This document shows positions 49,576-57,034 of a stretch of DNA of 64,000 bases, one piece after another. The translations under genes and the position numbers were made by a program. The stretch's first letter is position 1; each line of letters begins with the position of its first letter. The DNA lies in NCBI RefSeq assembly GCF_000230715.2, contig NC_019792.1, forward strand, positions 1,798,001 through 1,862,000, in the 5' to 3' direction. The notes under the pieces are model-generated. The model was not told the origin of the DNA, did not search any database, and saw nothing but the letters and a program-made list of their open reading frames with translations. Source of the DNA: Natronobacterium gregoryi SP2 (GTDB lineage: Archaea > Halobacteriota > Halobacteria > Halobacteriales > Natrialbaceae).

Positions 49576-49908
49576 CTATGCTGTGGTCTGCCTACCTTGC
49601 CATATTTCGACCAGAGAGAAGACGACGACAGCTGTAAAGAGAGCGACCAGAACAAACCCGATCAGATCATTCGCCATAGGCAGATGCACTACATGTGGGG
49701 CAAGTTCAACGGCTGCAGTAACGATTTCTACATCGAATATGTATTCTGCGGCGGTACCGGTCGCTTGCCCGGCTCCTGGTGCTGCTCCCTCAATTGCTGT
49801 TACTCCACCTGTCGCGAGTGCATCCCTTACTGGTACCCCCGACACGACCGCGATCAGCGCTGCGATCACAAGGAGGTATCCTTTCCTCTCAGCTTTCTTG
49901 TCACTCAT
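49576..49908 (-). CDS. Two-span membrane protein, hypothetical
   Basis: 110 residues from ATG 49908 (MSDKKAERKGYLLVIAALIA); ATG 49920 would add four residues. The hydrophobic N-terminal segment (about 11-25), a Gly/Ala-rich middle and a second helix (DLIGFVLVALFTAVVVFSLV) suggest an exported or membrane protein. First leftward gene after the structural module. Confidence 0.6.
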   Translation of the reverse strand: MSDKKAERKGYLLVIAALIAVVSGVPVRDALATGGVTAIEGAAPGAGQATGTAAEYIFDVEIVTAAVELAPHVVHLPMANDLIGFVLVALFTAVVVFSLVEIWQGRQTTA

Positions 49909-49952
49909 AAAGACACCCATTATTGTCCGAATTATAAACCTTGTGTGCGGTC

Positions 49953-50147
49953 TTACAGTACTTCACTCGCCGATCTCGAGTTCACCGACGATATCCGCCG
50001 GCTCGAGGCGTACTCGACGAGTCGGTCAGCGGCGAACTGCCACGCCCGCTCGGCGAGTTCGGGATCGACGTCCTCGTAGTGGACAGAGAACTCGGTCAGC
50101 GTCAGTGCGATCAGGAGATCATCGCGACGATCGTCGCTTCGAGACAT
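49953..50147 (-). CDS. Small helical protein, family copy 1 of 3
   Basis: 64 residues, MSRSDDRRDDLLIALTLTEF... Shared core with copies at 51131-51313 and 53187-53387: DDLLIALTLTEFSVHYE, then DPELAERAW and AADRLVE. Probably two or three helices; no known domain. A single-span peptide gene lies directly upstream (50170-50277) and reads the same way. Confidence 0.65.
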   Translation of the reverse strand: MSRSDDRRDDLLIALTLTEFSVHYEDVDPELAERAWQFAADRLVEYASSRRISSVNSRSASEVL

Positions 50148-50169
50148 CGCCGGCGTTGGCTGCGGCTTC

Positions 50170-50277
50170 CTACTTGAGGTCTATCTCGAGAAATGGTGAA
50201 AAGATAACTAACACAATCACCAGCATAACGGCTAAGAATGCATAGAGAACCATCGCAGATTCTATTAGTCCAATCAT
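50170..50277 (-). CDS. 35-residue single-span membrane peptide
   Basis: Starts MIGLIESAMVLYAFLAVMLV and ends FLEIDLK. It is related to the peptide encoded at 52497-52607, which begins MIGMMESAIVLW, showing a duplicated module of membrane peptide plus small helical protein. Too short for routine gene calling; the paralogue supports it. Confidence 0.55.
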   Translation of the reverse strand: MIGLIESAMVLYAFLAVMLVIVLVIFSPFLEIDLK

Positions 50278-50455
50278 GCTCGGCCAATATCACAACCACA
50301 TATATAAAATCTTGTACCTGCTCTGCCACAGCCAGCCTGAATACACGGTGACCATCCTATCAGTTGGGAGTGGACGACTAAGCAATCTTCTTGGGACCCA
50401 CTTTCCTATCTCGAGTGACTGACCACCCATCTAACAGTAGTTTCCATTGAATTAG

Positions 50456-51085
50456 TTACAATACATCTTCCAAAACGAAATCTTCAGCTGATTCGGGGGT
50501 ATCTATCACCCTCAGTGGCTCTTCATGAGGTGTCCCATCAACACTCTCATAATATAATATGATTTTAATTATCCAGAGACTCATGTCATTTTCATTAGCA
50601 TAGCTAATCGCTTCTTTGATTGTTACCTCTCCTTCGTTATTTGGCAGTCGGACCTTCAATTCCTCAATAAAGAACTCTGCACAATCTCCTGGCTGGAGTA
50701 TTGCTTCTAATGCTGTCTTATCACCCTTTCGTTTTAATGGTGTCTCGTATCTTGTTTCATTATCAAAATCCCCACCAGTATTAAAATGAGAATGTAGCAC
50801 TAACCGTGAATCAACCATTAAGCCAGCACCCTCGTTCGTCACCGAAACTATGACTTCATCACCGTTGACTCTAATTTCAGCATCATTGGCTTCAGGGTCA
50901 TAGCCCTGGCTGAGCATCTTCTTCTGCTGTTTCATAATCTCGGTCTGCTGGTCTTGCGCACCCCATTGGAAATAATATAAAACAGCAAGCACCATTGTTC
51001 CTATCCCACCGAGAATTGGAGTCAGTACCTCAAGTGCGAGAATTGTATCCCTGATAACCTGTGAGATGCTTATAGCAATCATCAT
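50456..51085 (-). CDS. AT-rich membrane-anchored protein, hypothetical
   Basis: 209 residues. A hydrophobic N-terminal region (MMIAISISQVIRDTILALEV, TPILGGIGTMVLAVLYYFQW) anchors a hydrophilic domain (DAEIRVNGDEVIVSVTNEGA ... GDCAEFFIEEL). The gene is far lower in GC than its surroundings and uses AT-ending codons, suggesting recent acquisition from another host pool. Family unknown; single anchored accessory proteins in proviruses often act in exclusion or defence, but nothing specific is visible. Confidence 0.65.
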   Translation of the reverse strand: MMIAISISQVIRDTILALEVLTPILGGIGTMVLAVLYYFQWGAQDQQTEIMKQQKKMLSQGYDPEANDAEIRVNGDEVIVSVTNEGAGLMVDSRLVLHSHFNTGGDFDNETRYETPLKRKGDKTALEAILQPGDCAEFFIEELKVRLPNNEGEVTIKEAISYANENDMSLWIIKIILYYESVDGTPHEEPLRVIDTPESAEDFVLEDVL

Positions 51086-51130
51086 ATTTTCTTGAACTGT
51101 TGGGTTCTACATTAATCGCGCATCCTAAAT

Positions 51131-51313
51131 CTACTGGCTATTTGCCCCTAATTTGAGCGACGACGCGACCTCTTGGCGCTTGACGTCGTGCTCGAGGAGG
51201 CGATCGGCGGCGAGGTGCTACGCGCGTTCGGCGAGTGCTGGGTCGGTATTCTCGTAGTGGACGGAGAACTCGGTCAGTGTCAGTGCGATCAGGAGATCGT
51301 CGGTTCGAGACAT
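51131..51313 (-). pseudogene. Small helical protein, copy 2, broken by amber codon
   Basis: Reads MSRTDDLLIALTLTEFSVHY... like copies 1 and 3, but codon 32 is TAG (51218-51220) where the others have Trp (AERAW). The frame continues intact to a normal end (KLGANSQ, TAG). A single TGG to TAG change explains it. Confidence 0.75.
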
Positions 51314-51470
51314 CGCCGGCGTTGGCCGCGGCATCGTACTTGAATTATAGCTACTACAGCCCTGTGATTGGGAGAGTACTATTGCCGAGCGTGTCGAGAA
51401 GTGGATCGTAATAGGCCATGAACCCTGCCATGAATCCTGTAACGCTCTTGTGACGTAGATTGTTGGTGAG

Positions 51471-52355
51471 TCATAGCGCAGTTTCGAGGATGGCTTTCAG
51501 TGCTTCTTTCCCCGGTTTTCGATAGACACGACGACGGAGTTGGAACGCTCTGAGATACGGCGTGAGCTTGTCCTTGGAGACGCCGCGATGGGGCGAGAGC
51601 CAGGATCGCGCCAGCGATCCGTGGCTCTCGCAGGTGTTGACGTGAACGTCTCCATCGACGTACTCACCGTCGCCGTGGACGACGTATTCGCGGTCGAATT
51701 CGTCGTCCTCATCCAGTGGGTCGTATGCTCGAAAGCCATCAGTATAGACAGTGAGCGACTCCTTTTTGCGGTCAGCAAGGAGGAGTCGAATCGTCGATTC
51801 ATCGGCGGCTTTCGCTGGCAGCACGTAACGGTCGCCAGAGCCGCGATCAGCCAGAAGAAACACGGGTGGCTTGTCCTGGTCGTAGGATCCTCTCCCACGT
51901 GTGGATAGGCCACGCGAGCGCGACGGACGGTCGCGCTCGCGGCCCTTGAGGCCAGCTTTCACGTAGAGTTCGTCGATTTCGACCGGTCCTTCGAGTTGGG
52001 GGCGAGGCGCGTCCAGTGCTCGGAGAAAGCGCTGGACGCGCCGGTAGATCGTTTTGTACGAGACATCAATCTCAACGTCTAGCTGCCTGAGACTCGTGTT
52101 GAATCGGATATAGGCGTAGACGGCGAAGAACCATTTTCTGAGTGCGACTTTCGAATGTTCGAAGACGGTACCAGTCTGATCATTGAATGTGCGGTCGCAA
52201 TTCTTACAGAGATACCGCTGGAACACTCGATAGCTGCCGTACCGAATCACGGATTCGGCACGGCAGCGCGGGCAATAGACACCGTTACGCCAGCGAACCT
52301 GTGCCAGCAGGTTCGCGGCACGACGCTCCGAGACGAACGTCTTGATTGGAATCAT
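51471..52355 (-). CDS. IS1595-family (ISH4 group) transposase
   Basis: 294 residues starting MIPIKTFVSERRAANLLAQV. N-terminal zinc ribbon (CPRCRAES, CKNCDRTFND), HTH region (SYKTIYRRVQRF) and DDE core (VEIDELYVKAG, YTDGFRAYD, NTCESHGS). Intact. It is related to the transposase at 811-1695 over its full length, with many substitutions, so the two elements are not recent copies of each other. Confidence 0.93.
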   Translation of the reverse strand: MIPIKTFVSERRAANLLAQVRWRNGVYCPRCRAESVIRYGSYRVFQRYLCKNCDRTFNDQTGTVFEHSKVALRKWFFAVYAYIRFNTSLRQLDVEIDVSYKTIYRRVQRFLRALDAPRPQLEGPVEIDELYVKAGLKGRERDRPSRSRGLSTRGRGSYDQDKPPVFLLADRGSGDRYVLPAKAADESTIRLLLADRKKESLTVYTDGFRAYDPLDEDDEFDREYVVHGDGEYVDGDVHVNTCESHGSLARSWLSPHRGVSKDKLTPYLRAFQLRRRVYRKPGKEALKAILETAL

Positions 52356-52363
52356 CGTTTGTC

Positions 52364-52385
52364 GGGTGGCGCGAACGCGCCACCC
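52364..52385 (-). promoter_or_regulatory. Leader hairpin of ISH4-type transposase (copy 2)
   Basis: GGGTGGCGCG-AA-CGCGCCACCC (plus strand) is a perfect 10-bp hairpin 8 nt before the transposase ATG. It corresponds to 785-806 with different bases but intact pairing. Confidence 0.55.
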
Positions 52386-52496
52386 TTGCCCGCTACGACT
52401 TCTAGCTACGGCAGAAAACTGACCAACAATCCTCTACCCAAGAGCGTCCTGTAAACACAATAGCCAAAACGATGGGTATAGCAATACGTACGGTCA

Positions 52497-52607
52497 TCAT
52501 ATCGCCCCTACTAATTCAATAATTGGCCCGATAAACAGTAGCCCAAGACCAATAGTCACTCCTACGAGAAACCATAGTACAATTGCTGACTCCATCATTC
52601 CAATCAT
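52497..52607 (-). CDS. 36-residue single-span membrane peptide
   Basis: Starts MIGMMESAIVLWFLVGVTIG and ends IIELVGAI. It is the paralogue of 50170-50277. Its stop overlaps the start of the IS-split gene, showing an operon of at least three small genes before IS insertion. Confidence 0.55.
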   Translation of the reverse strand: MIGMMESAIVLWFLVGVTIGLGLLFIGPIIELVGAI

Positions 52608-53186
52608 GTTCTTCGAGTATCACGACCGATAATATAAAAGTTCGTGAAGGTTGTCTATGATCCGAGATCCGGGCATAACTCCGAACACGGGGGTCAGGTT
52701 CGGAATTAAAGCCCTCTCACCGGGACTGGGTGGTCTGATGTCGACTTCGGTCGCCGGCGTCGGTGAGCAAAACGAAAATCCGTGGGAAGTTGCCGCGTGG
52801 TGACCGCGGCAGGTGTCGGGTTCGTTGGGTGATCGACAACGGGTGCGCGGCAGAGGGAGTCTCTCGCGATCAACGAGAGAACATCTGCGGTCCCCCAATC
52901 CCTCTGCCAATTTGGCCGATACACCAGACCAGTCTAAACGTACTGGCTTACACGTCAGCGTCAACCAACCGATCAGTCACCAACTCCGAACTCGAGAAAG
53001 ACCTTGCAGGGATCAGGGATGCACAGAAAGGCCGCCTGGTGAAAGACGGCCATGATAGGGGCTTCCCGTTGGGGGGTGAGTGTCAACGGGGGCGTGGCAG
53101 GTGGTGGTTCTCGCGGAGTGGCGAGATGTGGTTTCGTTTCTTCCAGTTTCCTGCCAGTTGAAGCTGGATACCACTCACACCTAAAC
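52608..53186. other. Intergenic stretch without convincing gene
   Basis: Open frames on both strands here have basic, proline-rich or irregular composition and no recognisable start context. The sequence near 52935 (CTAAACGTACTGGCT) resembles the end of the 60-residue gene family (CTAAATCTACTGGCT at 51126 and CTAAACCTACTGGCT at 53182), so a further eroded copy may have been here. Confidence 0.4.
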
Positions 53187-53387
53187 CTACTGGCTGTCCG
53201 TCTCCCCAATCTCGAGTTCCGCCAGCACTTCGTGAGGCTCGACGTCGTGCTCGACGAGGCGACCGGCGGCCAGCTGCCAAGCTCGTTCAGCGAGTCGGGG
53301 ATCGATCTGCTCGTAGTGAACCGAGAACTCGGTCAGTGCGAGCGCGACCAGGAGATCGTCACGGCGTTTGTCATGATCGGAAGGCAT
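53187..53387 (-). CDS. Small helical protein, family copy 3 of 3
   Basis: 66 residues, MPSDHDKRRDDLLVALALTE... with the shared core TEFSVHYEQIDPRLAERAW and LVEHDVEPHEVLAELEIG. The C-terminal half matches the intact part of copy 2. A TATA-like AT-rich tract (TTTTTATCC on the minus strand, about 53413-53421) lies roughly 30 bp upstream. Confidence 0.65.
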   Translation of the reverse strand: MPSDHDKRRDDLLVALALTEFSVHYEQIDPRLAERAWQLAAGRLVEHDVEPHEVLAELEIGETDSQ

Positions 53388-53724
53388 CGCCGTCGTTGGC
53401 CGCGGGTCCGGATAAAAAGGTGCGGATTCTTCATTAGATTGACTTTCAATTCAAAGTGATATCACCTACATGAGGGCATGAATTGTACCAATTCCGCACT
53501 TTATATATTTCAGACTGGTCCACTTTCAATCAGGCCATCATATTTATGAGCGTGTACATAGTAACTACAACTACCGATAAAGCCGTGAGAGGTCAATGAC
53601 CTCGCAGAGGTGCTAAAAGCACCTCGTCTGTTAGGTCCTCGGTTCCGGATTCAGGTTCCGGCGATCTAGCAGGCCAGCGGGTGGGAGGCCGATCACGGTC
53701 CGGCACTAATTCCTCAGAGAGGCA
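53388..53724. other. Intergenic stretch with tandem hairpins
   Basis: AT-rich left part, then two adjacent perfect hairpins: GAGGTCA-A-TGACCTC (53589-53603) and GAGGTGCT-AAA-AGCACCTC (53607-53625). They lie downstream of the DUF3800-like gene and could end its transcript. The GCTAAAAGC loop resembles that of the leader RNA at 60208-60216. No gene is seen. Confidence 0.45.
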
Positions 53725-54381
53725 TCACCGGTCGTGGCTGGTAAGATTGTTCTCGAGTTGGATAAGCGATGTTTCAGTGCAAGAAATAATACGGTCGGAG
53801 TCTATCGAATCAATCCAGTCAGTATCCTTTTTGTGATCTTCTGCAACCGCACCAGCGAAACAGTCTGCAGTCTGGATTCCCGGACTGCTATGGGAGCTCT
53901 TGTACTTTGGGCTGGTGTTTGGAACAAACTCCTCGATGTGAGAAGCGATATCTGCTGAGTCCGATTGTGAAGCAACGTGATCGAATTCGAAAGTGACTCG
54001 CCGTTCATCACGTGCACCTTTTTCAAACAGCAGTTCCCCATACGCGTATCCAGTGAGTGCCAGATCCCAATCCGGTGGAAAACTGACGTCTTGGTACAAT
54101 AAATACTGGTCAGTTAGTGTTTGAAGTTGCTCGCGAGTGAATTTGGCATACCCAAATTCTGTATCGTCATTCTCAACGAGACAGTCGATAAATCGGCGTT
54201 TCTGTGTATTGGTGAGGTCTGACCATTTTGCCTCTTCTACGTCCTGGACATCCCGGACAGTCTTTTTAGAACACCGTCCGGCCTGGATCATATCACCAAA
54301 AACAACAGCGACAACAACAACGTCACAGTGACCGTTGATAAGGCTCCGAAAATGGCCAGAAACGTCACCGAATCCCTGCAT
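53725..54381 (-). CDS. DUF3800-like protein (RNase H-fold family)
   Basis: 218 residues. The C-terminal motif SPGIQTADCFAGAVAEDHKK (about 166-185) matches the DUF3800 signature GxQxADxxAG, and the N-terminus (FGDVSGHF, VVVVAVVFGD) recalls its first strands, although the usual early Asp-Glu pair is not obvious. DUF3800 proteins are thought to have an RNase H-like fold and occur in mobile elements and defence islands. The gene is lower in GC than the structural module. A defence or nuclease role is an inference. Confidence 0.6.
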   Translation of the reverse strand: MQGFGDVSGHFRSLINGHCDVVVVAVVFGDMIQAGRCSKKTVRDVQDVEEAKWSDLTNTQKRRFIDCLVENDDTEFGYAKFTREQLQTLTDQYLLYQDVSFPPDWDLALTGYAYGELLFEKGARDERRVTFEFDHVASQSDSADIASHIEEFVPNTSPKYKSSHSSPGIQTADCFAGAVAEDHKKDTDWIDSIDSDRIISCTETSLIQLENNLTSHDR

Positions 54382-54503
54382 TTAGCCGATCGAATAATCG
54401 AATCGAACTGATATAAGTCTGGCGAGAACTCAACAAATTATTGTCCAACCCTTCTTGAGCGAGGCATGTCGCGATTTCCTGCAGAAGGCTTGTTATCCTC
54501 GAG

Positions 54504-55097
54504 TCAGCTGTTCTGTGCATCCTCGATCGCCGTCTCGAGATCGAGGCCGTGATCTAACTCGCCACGATCGTCATCGACGTCGTTCGCGATGATGCCGCCT
54601 TCTTCCTCGAGGCTACCACCGTCGTCGGAGTCGTCCTGGTCACCGACGTCGCGAACGCCCAGCTGCTCGCAGTGCTCAACGAACTCCGCGGCACCCATCG
54701 CCTCGAGTTGCTCGACGGCGATTGCCCAGGCGACTGCTTGGAAGTGGCGGTACTGCTCGGGCTCGAAGTCCTGCTGAATCCGGCACTCGTACTGTAGCCG
54801 TGCCCAGACGTCGTCGACGCGTTCGGCGAGCGCTGGATAGAGATACGTCGGATACTCGTTCCAGTGCTCTTTGATCGGCGTCGCGAGCCGCGGATCGGAC
54901 GGCCCGGACGGTTCGGACGGGTCGACTGGGTCAGACGGCTCGGACAGTTCGGATGGTGCCGACGACCCGTCTGCCGTTGGTTCGGACGGGTCGGACGTCT
55001 CGGACGTCCGAGACATCCGAGGTGTCCGTGACGTCCGAGACGGATCAGATGGGTCCGACGAACCGTCAACGAGGTCCTCAAGGTCGTCAGTCATCAC
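54504..55097 (-). CDS. Protein with Ser/Asp/Pro/Glu repeat region, hypothetical
   Basis: 197 residues. Residues about 12-70 are a low-complexity repeat (SDPSDPS, SEPSDPVDPSEPSGPSDP). A folded helical domain follows (LATPIKEHWNEYPTYLYPAL, YRHFQAVAWAIAVEQLEAMG) and a very acidic end. Similar repeat-plus-helical proteins occur on haloarchaeal plasmids and proviruses. Overlaps the HNH gene by 4 nt, so both are in one leftward transcript. Confidence 0.6.
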   Translation of the reverse strand: MMTDDLEDLVDGSSDPSDPSRTSRTPRMSRTSETSDPSEPTADGSSAPSELSEPSDPVDPSEPSGPSDPRLATPIKEHWNEYPTYLYPALAERVDDVWARLQYECRIQQDFEPEQYRHFQAVAWAIAVEQLEAMGAAEFVEHCEQLGVRDVGDQDDSDDGGSLEEEGGIIANDVDDDRGELDHGLDLETAIEDAQNS

Positions 55098-55618
55098 AAT
55101 CCACCGTCCTGATCAGCGCTTGCGTTTATTTGCTGAATTCCATACTCGACAAGCTCGCCAGACGTCACATTGTAGCGGCTTAGAATCTCATTCTTTTCCA
55201 GGTCACCGTGGTACTCTGAGTGAAGTTCGACTAGATTTGCCACTGCTTCGATCAACCAGTCGTTGCTATCCGACGGTTGTGCTCCATTTTCATGCACCGC
55301 ATCATGGCAATCTCGACAAAGGTAGCAGCCCTGTTTATTATCGCCATAGCGCCAATGGTGGAAATCCAATTCAGTATCGGTTTCCCCGCAGAGTGGACAA
55401 GATTCAGGTTCATCTAAAAAGTCTGAGTCGATTGGGTCTCGAGGCTCAAATCCGGCAGCAGAAACAGCCTCATTCCAGCTACCAAATCTCAGTCTATATG
55501 ACCGGCTATAGTACTCCCCACACTCGTCCATTTGAGCTTTTGTTGGTGGAGTATTACGCGTTTTCTTGTTCAGCTCACGAATGGCTTCTAAGAGATCTTC
55601 GTCGGGTATCCGGTTCAA
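55094..55618 (-). CDS. HNH endonuclease with homing-type repeat
   Basis: 174 residues from a TTG at 55618. The N-terminal part (TKAQMDECGEYYSRSYRLRF, then GSWNEAVSAAGFEP) is the helical DNA-binding repeat common in haloarchaeal HNH proteins. The HNH site is CPLCGETDTELDFHHWRYG (about 74-92) with CYLCRDCHDAVHE (about 98-110): His-His, zinc cysteines and catalytic His. Typical of homing or phage nucleases. The frame stays open for about 27 codons upstream of the TTG (RWFPDSEWVPELNYTEQSG), so the true start is uncertain. Confidence 0.82.
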   Translation of the reverse strand: MNRIPDEDLLEAIRELNKKTRNTPPTKAQMDECGEYYSRSYRLRFGSWNEAVSAAGFEPRDPIDSDFLDEPESCPLCGETDTELDFHHWRYGDNKQGCYLCRDCHDAVHENGAQPSDSNDWLIEAVANLVELHSEYHGDLEKNEILSRYNVTSGELVEYGIQQINASADQDGGL

Positions 55619-55699
55619 AGACTCGTCACCTCCACTCTGCTCGGTGTAGTTGAGTTCTGGTACCCACTCGGAATCTGGGAACCAGCGATAGCCTTAGCG

Positions 55700-55909
55700 C
55701 TACTCATCGGGATCTCCTTGCATCTGTTCGACTTCGTTCTGGAGCGCCCGCTCGAGCGACCGGCAGTTGTCGACCATCTCGGTGACAGTCTCGTGCTTCG
55801 CTTCGTCGAGCCCCGCAGCGGGGATCTGCTGCAGTACAGCCAGTGCGTCACGAGCTTTCGCGAGGGACTGTTCGCGAACTTCGAGGTCGGTGAGTGGCTC
55901 GTTAGTCAT
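55700..55909 (-). CDS. Small helical protein, hypothetical
   Basis: 69 residues from ATG 55909 (MTNEPLTDLEVREQSLAKAR), overlapping the upstream gene by 8 nt. Predicted as one or two long helices (DALAVLQQIPAAGLDEAKHE, MVDNCRSLERALQNEVEQMQ), coiled-coil-like. No known family. Confidence 0.6.
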   Translation of the reverse strand: MTNEPLTDLEVREQSLAKARDALAVLQQIPAAGLDEAKHETVTEMVDNCRSLERALQNEVEQMQGDPDE

Positions 55910-56114
55910 CGGGATCACGCTCCTCGCAGACGACGTCGCGGAGTTCCTCGAGGAGATCGGGATGGTGTTCTTCGAGGACGTCGATGTCTTCAGTCAGCTC
56001 TTCCTCAATCCGCCTTCGGACACGTGACGTCGCTTGATATCGGCGGTCGTCGCCGTGCTCACCAGCGATCTGGTCACGTTCGGTTTCCGTAAGGAGCGCC
56101 CGGGTCTTCGCCAT
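55902..56114 (-). CDS. Small helical protein of haloarchaeal mobile elements
   Basis: 70 residues, MAKTRALLTETERDQIAGEH..., with RYQATSRVRRRIEEELTEDI and HHPDLLEELRDVVCE. This sequence type is common in haloarchaea (seen repeatedly from memory), possibly a small regulator. It is the first leftward gene from the operator-bearing region at 56207-56252. Confidence 0.65.
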   Translation of the reverse strand: MAKTRALLTETERDQIAGEHGDDRRYQATSRVRRRIEEELTEDIDVLEEHHPDLLEELRDVVCEERDPDD

Positions 56115-56206
56115 GCGGCGTCCTTCGGTCGTTCTGGTTGTAATATTTGCTCACCTCTACTCGCATACTACTTAGCGTATCTCCTAATAGTTATCGAATG
56201 CTCTAA

Positions 56207-56252
56207 TGTTAGCGAAAATGCTAACCTTTATAGTGTTAGCAAATACACTAAC
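56207..56252. promoter_or_regulatory. Operator-like palindromes around a TATA box
   Basis: GTTAGC-GAAAAT-GCTAAC (56208-56225), TATA-like CTTTATAG (56226-56233) and TAGTGT...ACACTA (56231-56250). TGTTAGC occurs as a direct repeat 27 bp apart (56207 and 56234). It lies between the divergent genes at 56114 and 56328 and is markedly AT-rich. Confidence 0.6.
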
Positions 56253-56327
56253 TACTGAGCACGGGGCGCTTCGGAAAATCTGAGGCCGGTGTTGCAGCAC
56301 CGACCCCCGTGCCTTCGGAGAAAGGCA

Positions 56328-56594
56328 ATGTCGACTACGACTACCACGCAAAAGACGGTTGTGGAAGCACAGAACTACGAACTCGAGACAGTCGCAGGCG
56401 GAACACTCGTCTTCGAACCAGTCACGGAGTACCGCGAGACGCTCGGTCGTGCGACGCAGATCGGCCGCCGACTCGTCGGCGTCGTCGGTGTCAACGACTG
56501 GGATGCGATCCGCTCCGAACTCGCCCGCCGCGGCCACGGTGCCGGACTCGTTCACCAGCTCGAGGAGTTCGACGGCATGGAGGTCCGCCGATGA
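56328..56594 (+). CDS. Hypothetical provirus protein
   Basis: 88 residues, MSTTTTTQKTVVEAQNYELE..., mixed alpha/beta (GGTLVFEPVTEYRETLGRAT, GVVGVNDWDAIRSELARRGH). First gene of a tightly packed rightward cluster; its stop overlaps the next start by ATGA. Family unknown. Confidence 0.65.
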   Translation: MSTTTTTQKTVVEAQNYELETVAGGTLVFEPVTEYRETLGRATQIGRRLVGVVGVNDWDAIRSELARRGHGAGLVHQLEEFDGMEVRR

Positions 56595-57034
56595 CGGTCA
56601 TCACCGCGAGCGACCTCGCCGACGATCCAAGCGAAGAGGACCACATCCAGGCCGACGCCCTCGAGCAAGAGCGCGCGAAGGCGACGGTCGACCCGCGTTC
56701 GCGGTCGGTCGTCGCGACGGACGGCGGCCAGGAGTACGAGTTCCCGCAGCTACACATCGGCGATCACGTCACCGATCTCGAGGACTCGGATGCGACGATG
56801 CTCGTCGTCGGACTCCCCAGCGAGACCGCCGGCGAGTACGAATTCCGCGAGGGCACCACCGTCGCGGATGCGAACCCCGACTACCCCGTGGACGACGACG
56901 TCGTCCTGGTCGTGTTCCCGCAGCGGACCGACGTCGCGATCGACCCGTTGACGAAGTACTCCTACCCACGGTCCCGGCTGAAACTCGAGACGGAGATCCA
57001 TGATCGCGACGATGGTGAGGGAGGTGAGGCGTGA
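56591..57034 (+). CDS. Hypothetical acidic provirus protein
   Basis: 147 residues from ATG 56591 (MTVITASDLADDPSEEDHIQ). Contains the VATDGGQ motif (about 40-46), then a beta-rich part (FPQLHIGDHVTDLED, VVLVVFPQRTDVAIDPLT). It overlaps both neighbours by 1-4 nt. Function unknown. Confidence 0.65.
   Translation: MTVITASDLADDPSEEDHIQADALEQERAKATVDPRSRSVVATDGGQEYEFPQLHIGDHVTDLEDSDATMLVVGLPSETAGEYEFREGTTVADANPDYPVDDDVVLVVFPQRTDVAIDPLTKYSYPRSRLKLETEIHDRDDGEGGEA

Larger units (their letters stand above)
51443..52446 (-). mobile_element. IS1595-family insertion sequence, ISH4 group (copy 2)
   Basis: 1004 bp with imperfect inverted repeats CGCTCTTG... and ...AAGAGCG, flanked by a perfect 8-bp target duplication TCCTGTAA (51435-51442 and 52447-52454). 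Length and duplication size match ISH4. The intact duplication implies recent insertion. It interrupts a small provirus gene. Confidence 0.93.
51354..52500 (-). pseudogene. 44-codon membrane gene split by ISH4-type IS
   Basis: The 5' part (52500-52447) reads MMTVRIAIPIVLAIVFTG and the 3' part (51434-51354) continues in frame as FMAGFMAYYDPLL... to PITGL and TAG once the IS and one copy of the 8-bp duplication are removed. The restored product has one transmembrane helix. Its ATG overlaps the stop of the upstream peptide gene (52497-52607). Confidence 0.7.

Noticed and set aside
52763-53161. 132-residue plus-strand open frame
   Set aside because: Basic, irregular composition unlike halophile proteins, no coupling to neighbours, and it overlaps a region of apparent repeat debris.
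54871-55653. Plus-strand frame rich in Gly-Ser-Asp repeats
   Set aside because: It mirrors the Ser/Asp/Pro repeat of the minus-strand gene at 54504-55097 and runs into the HNH gene on the opposite strand.
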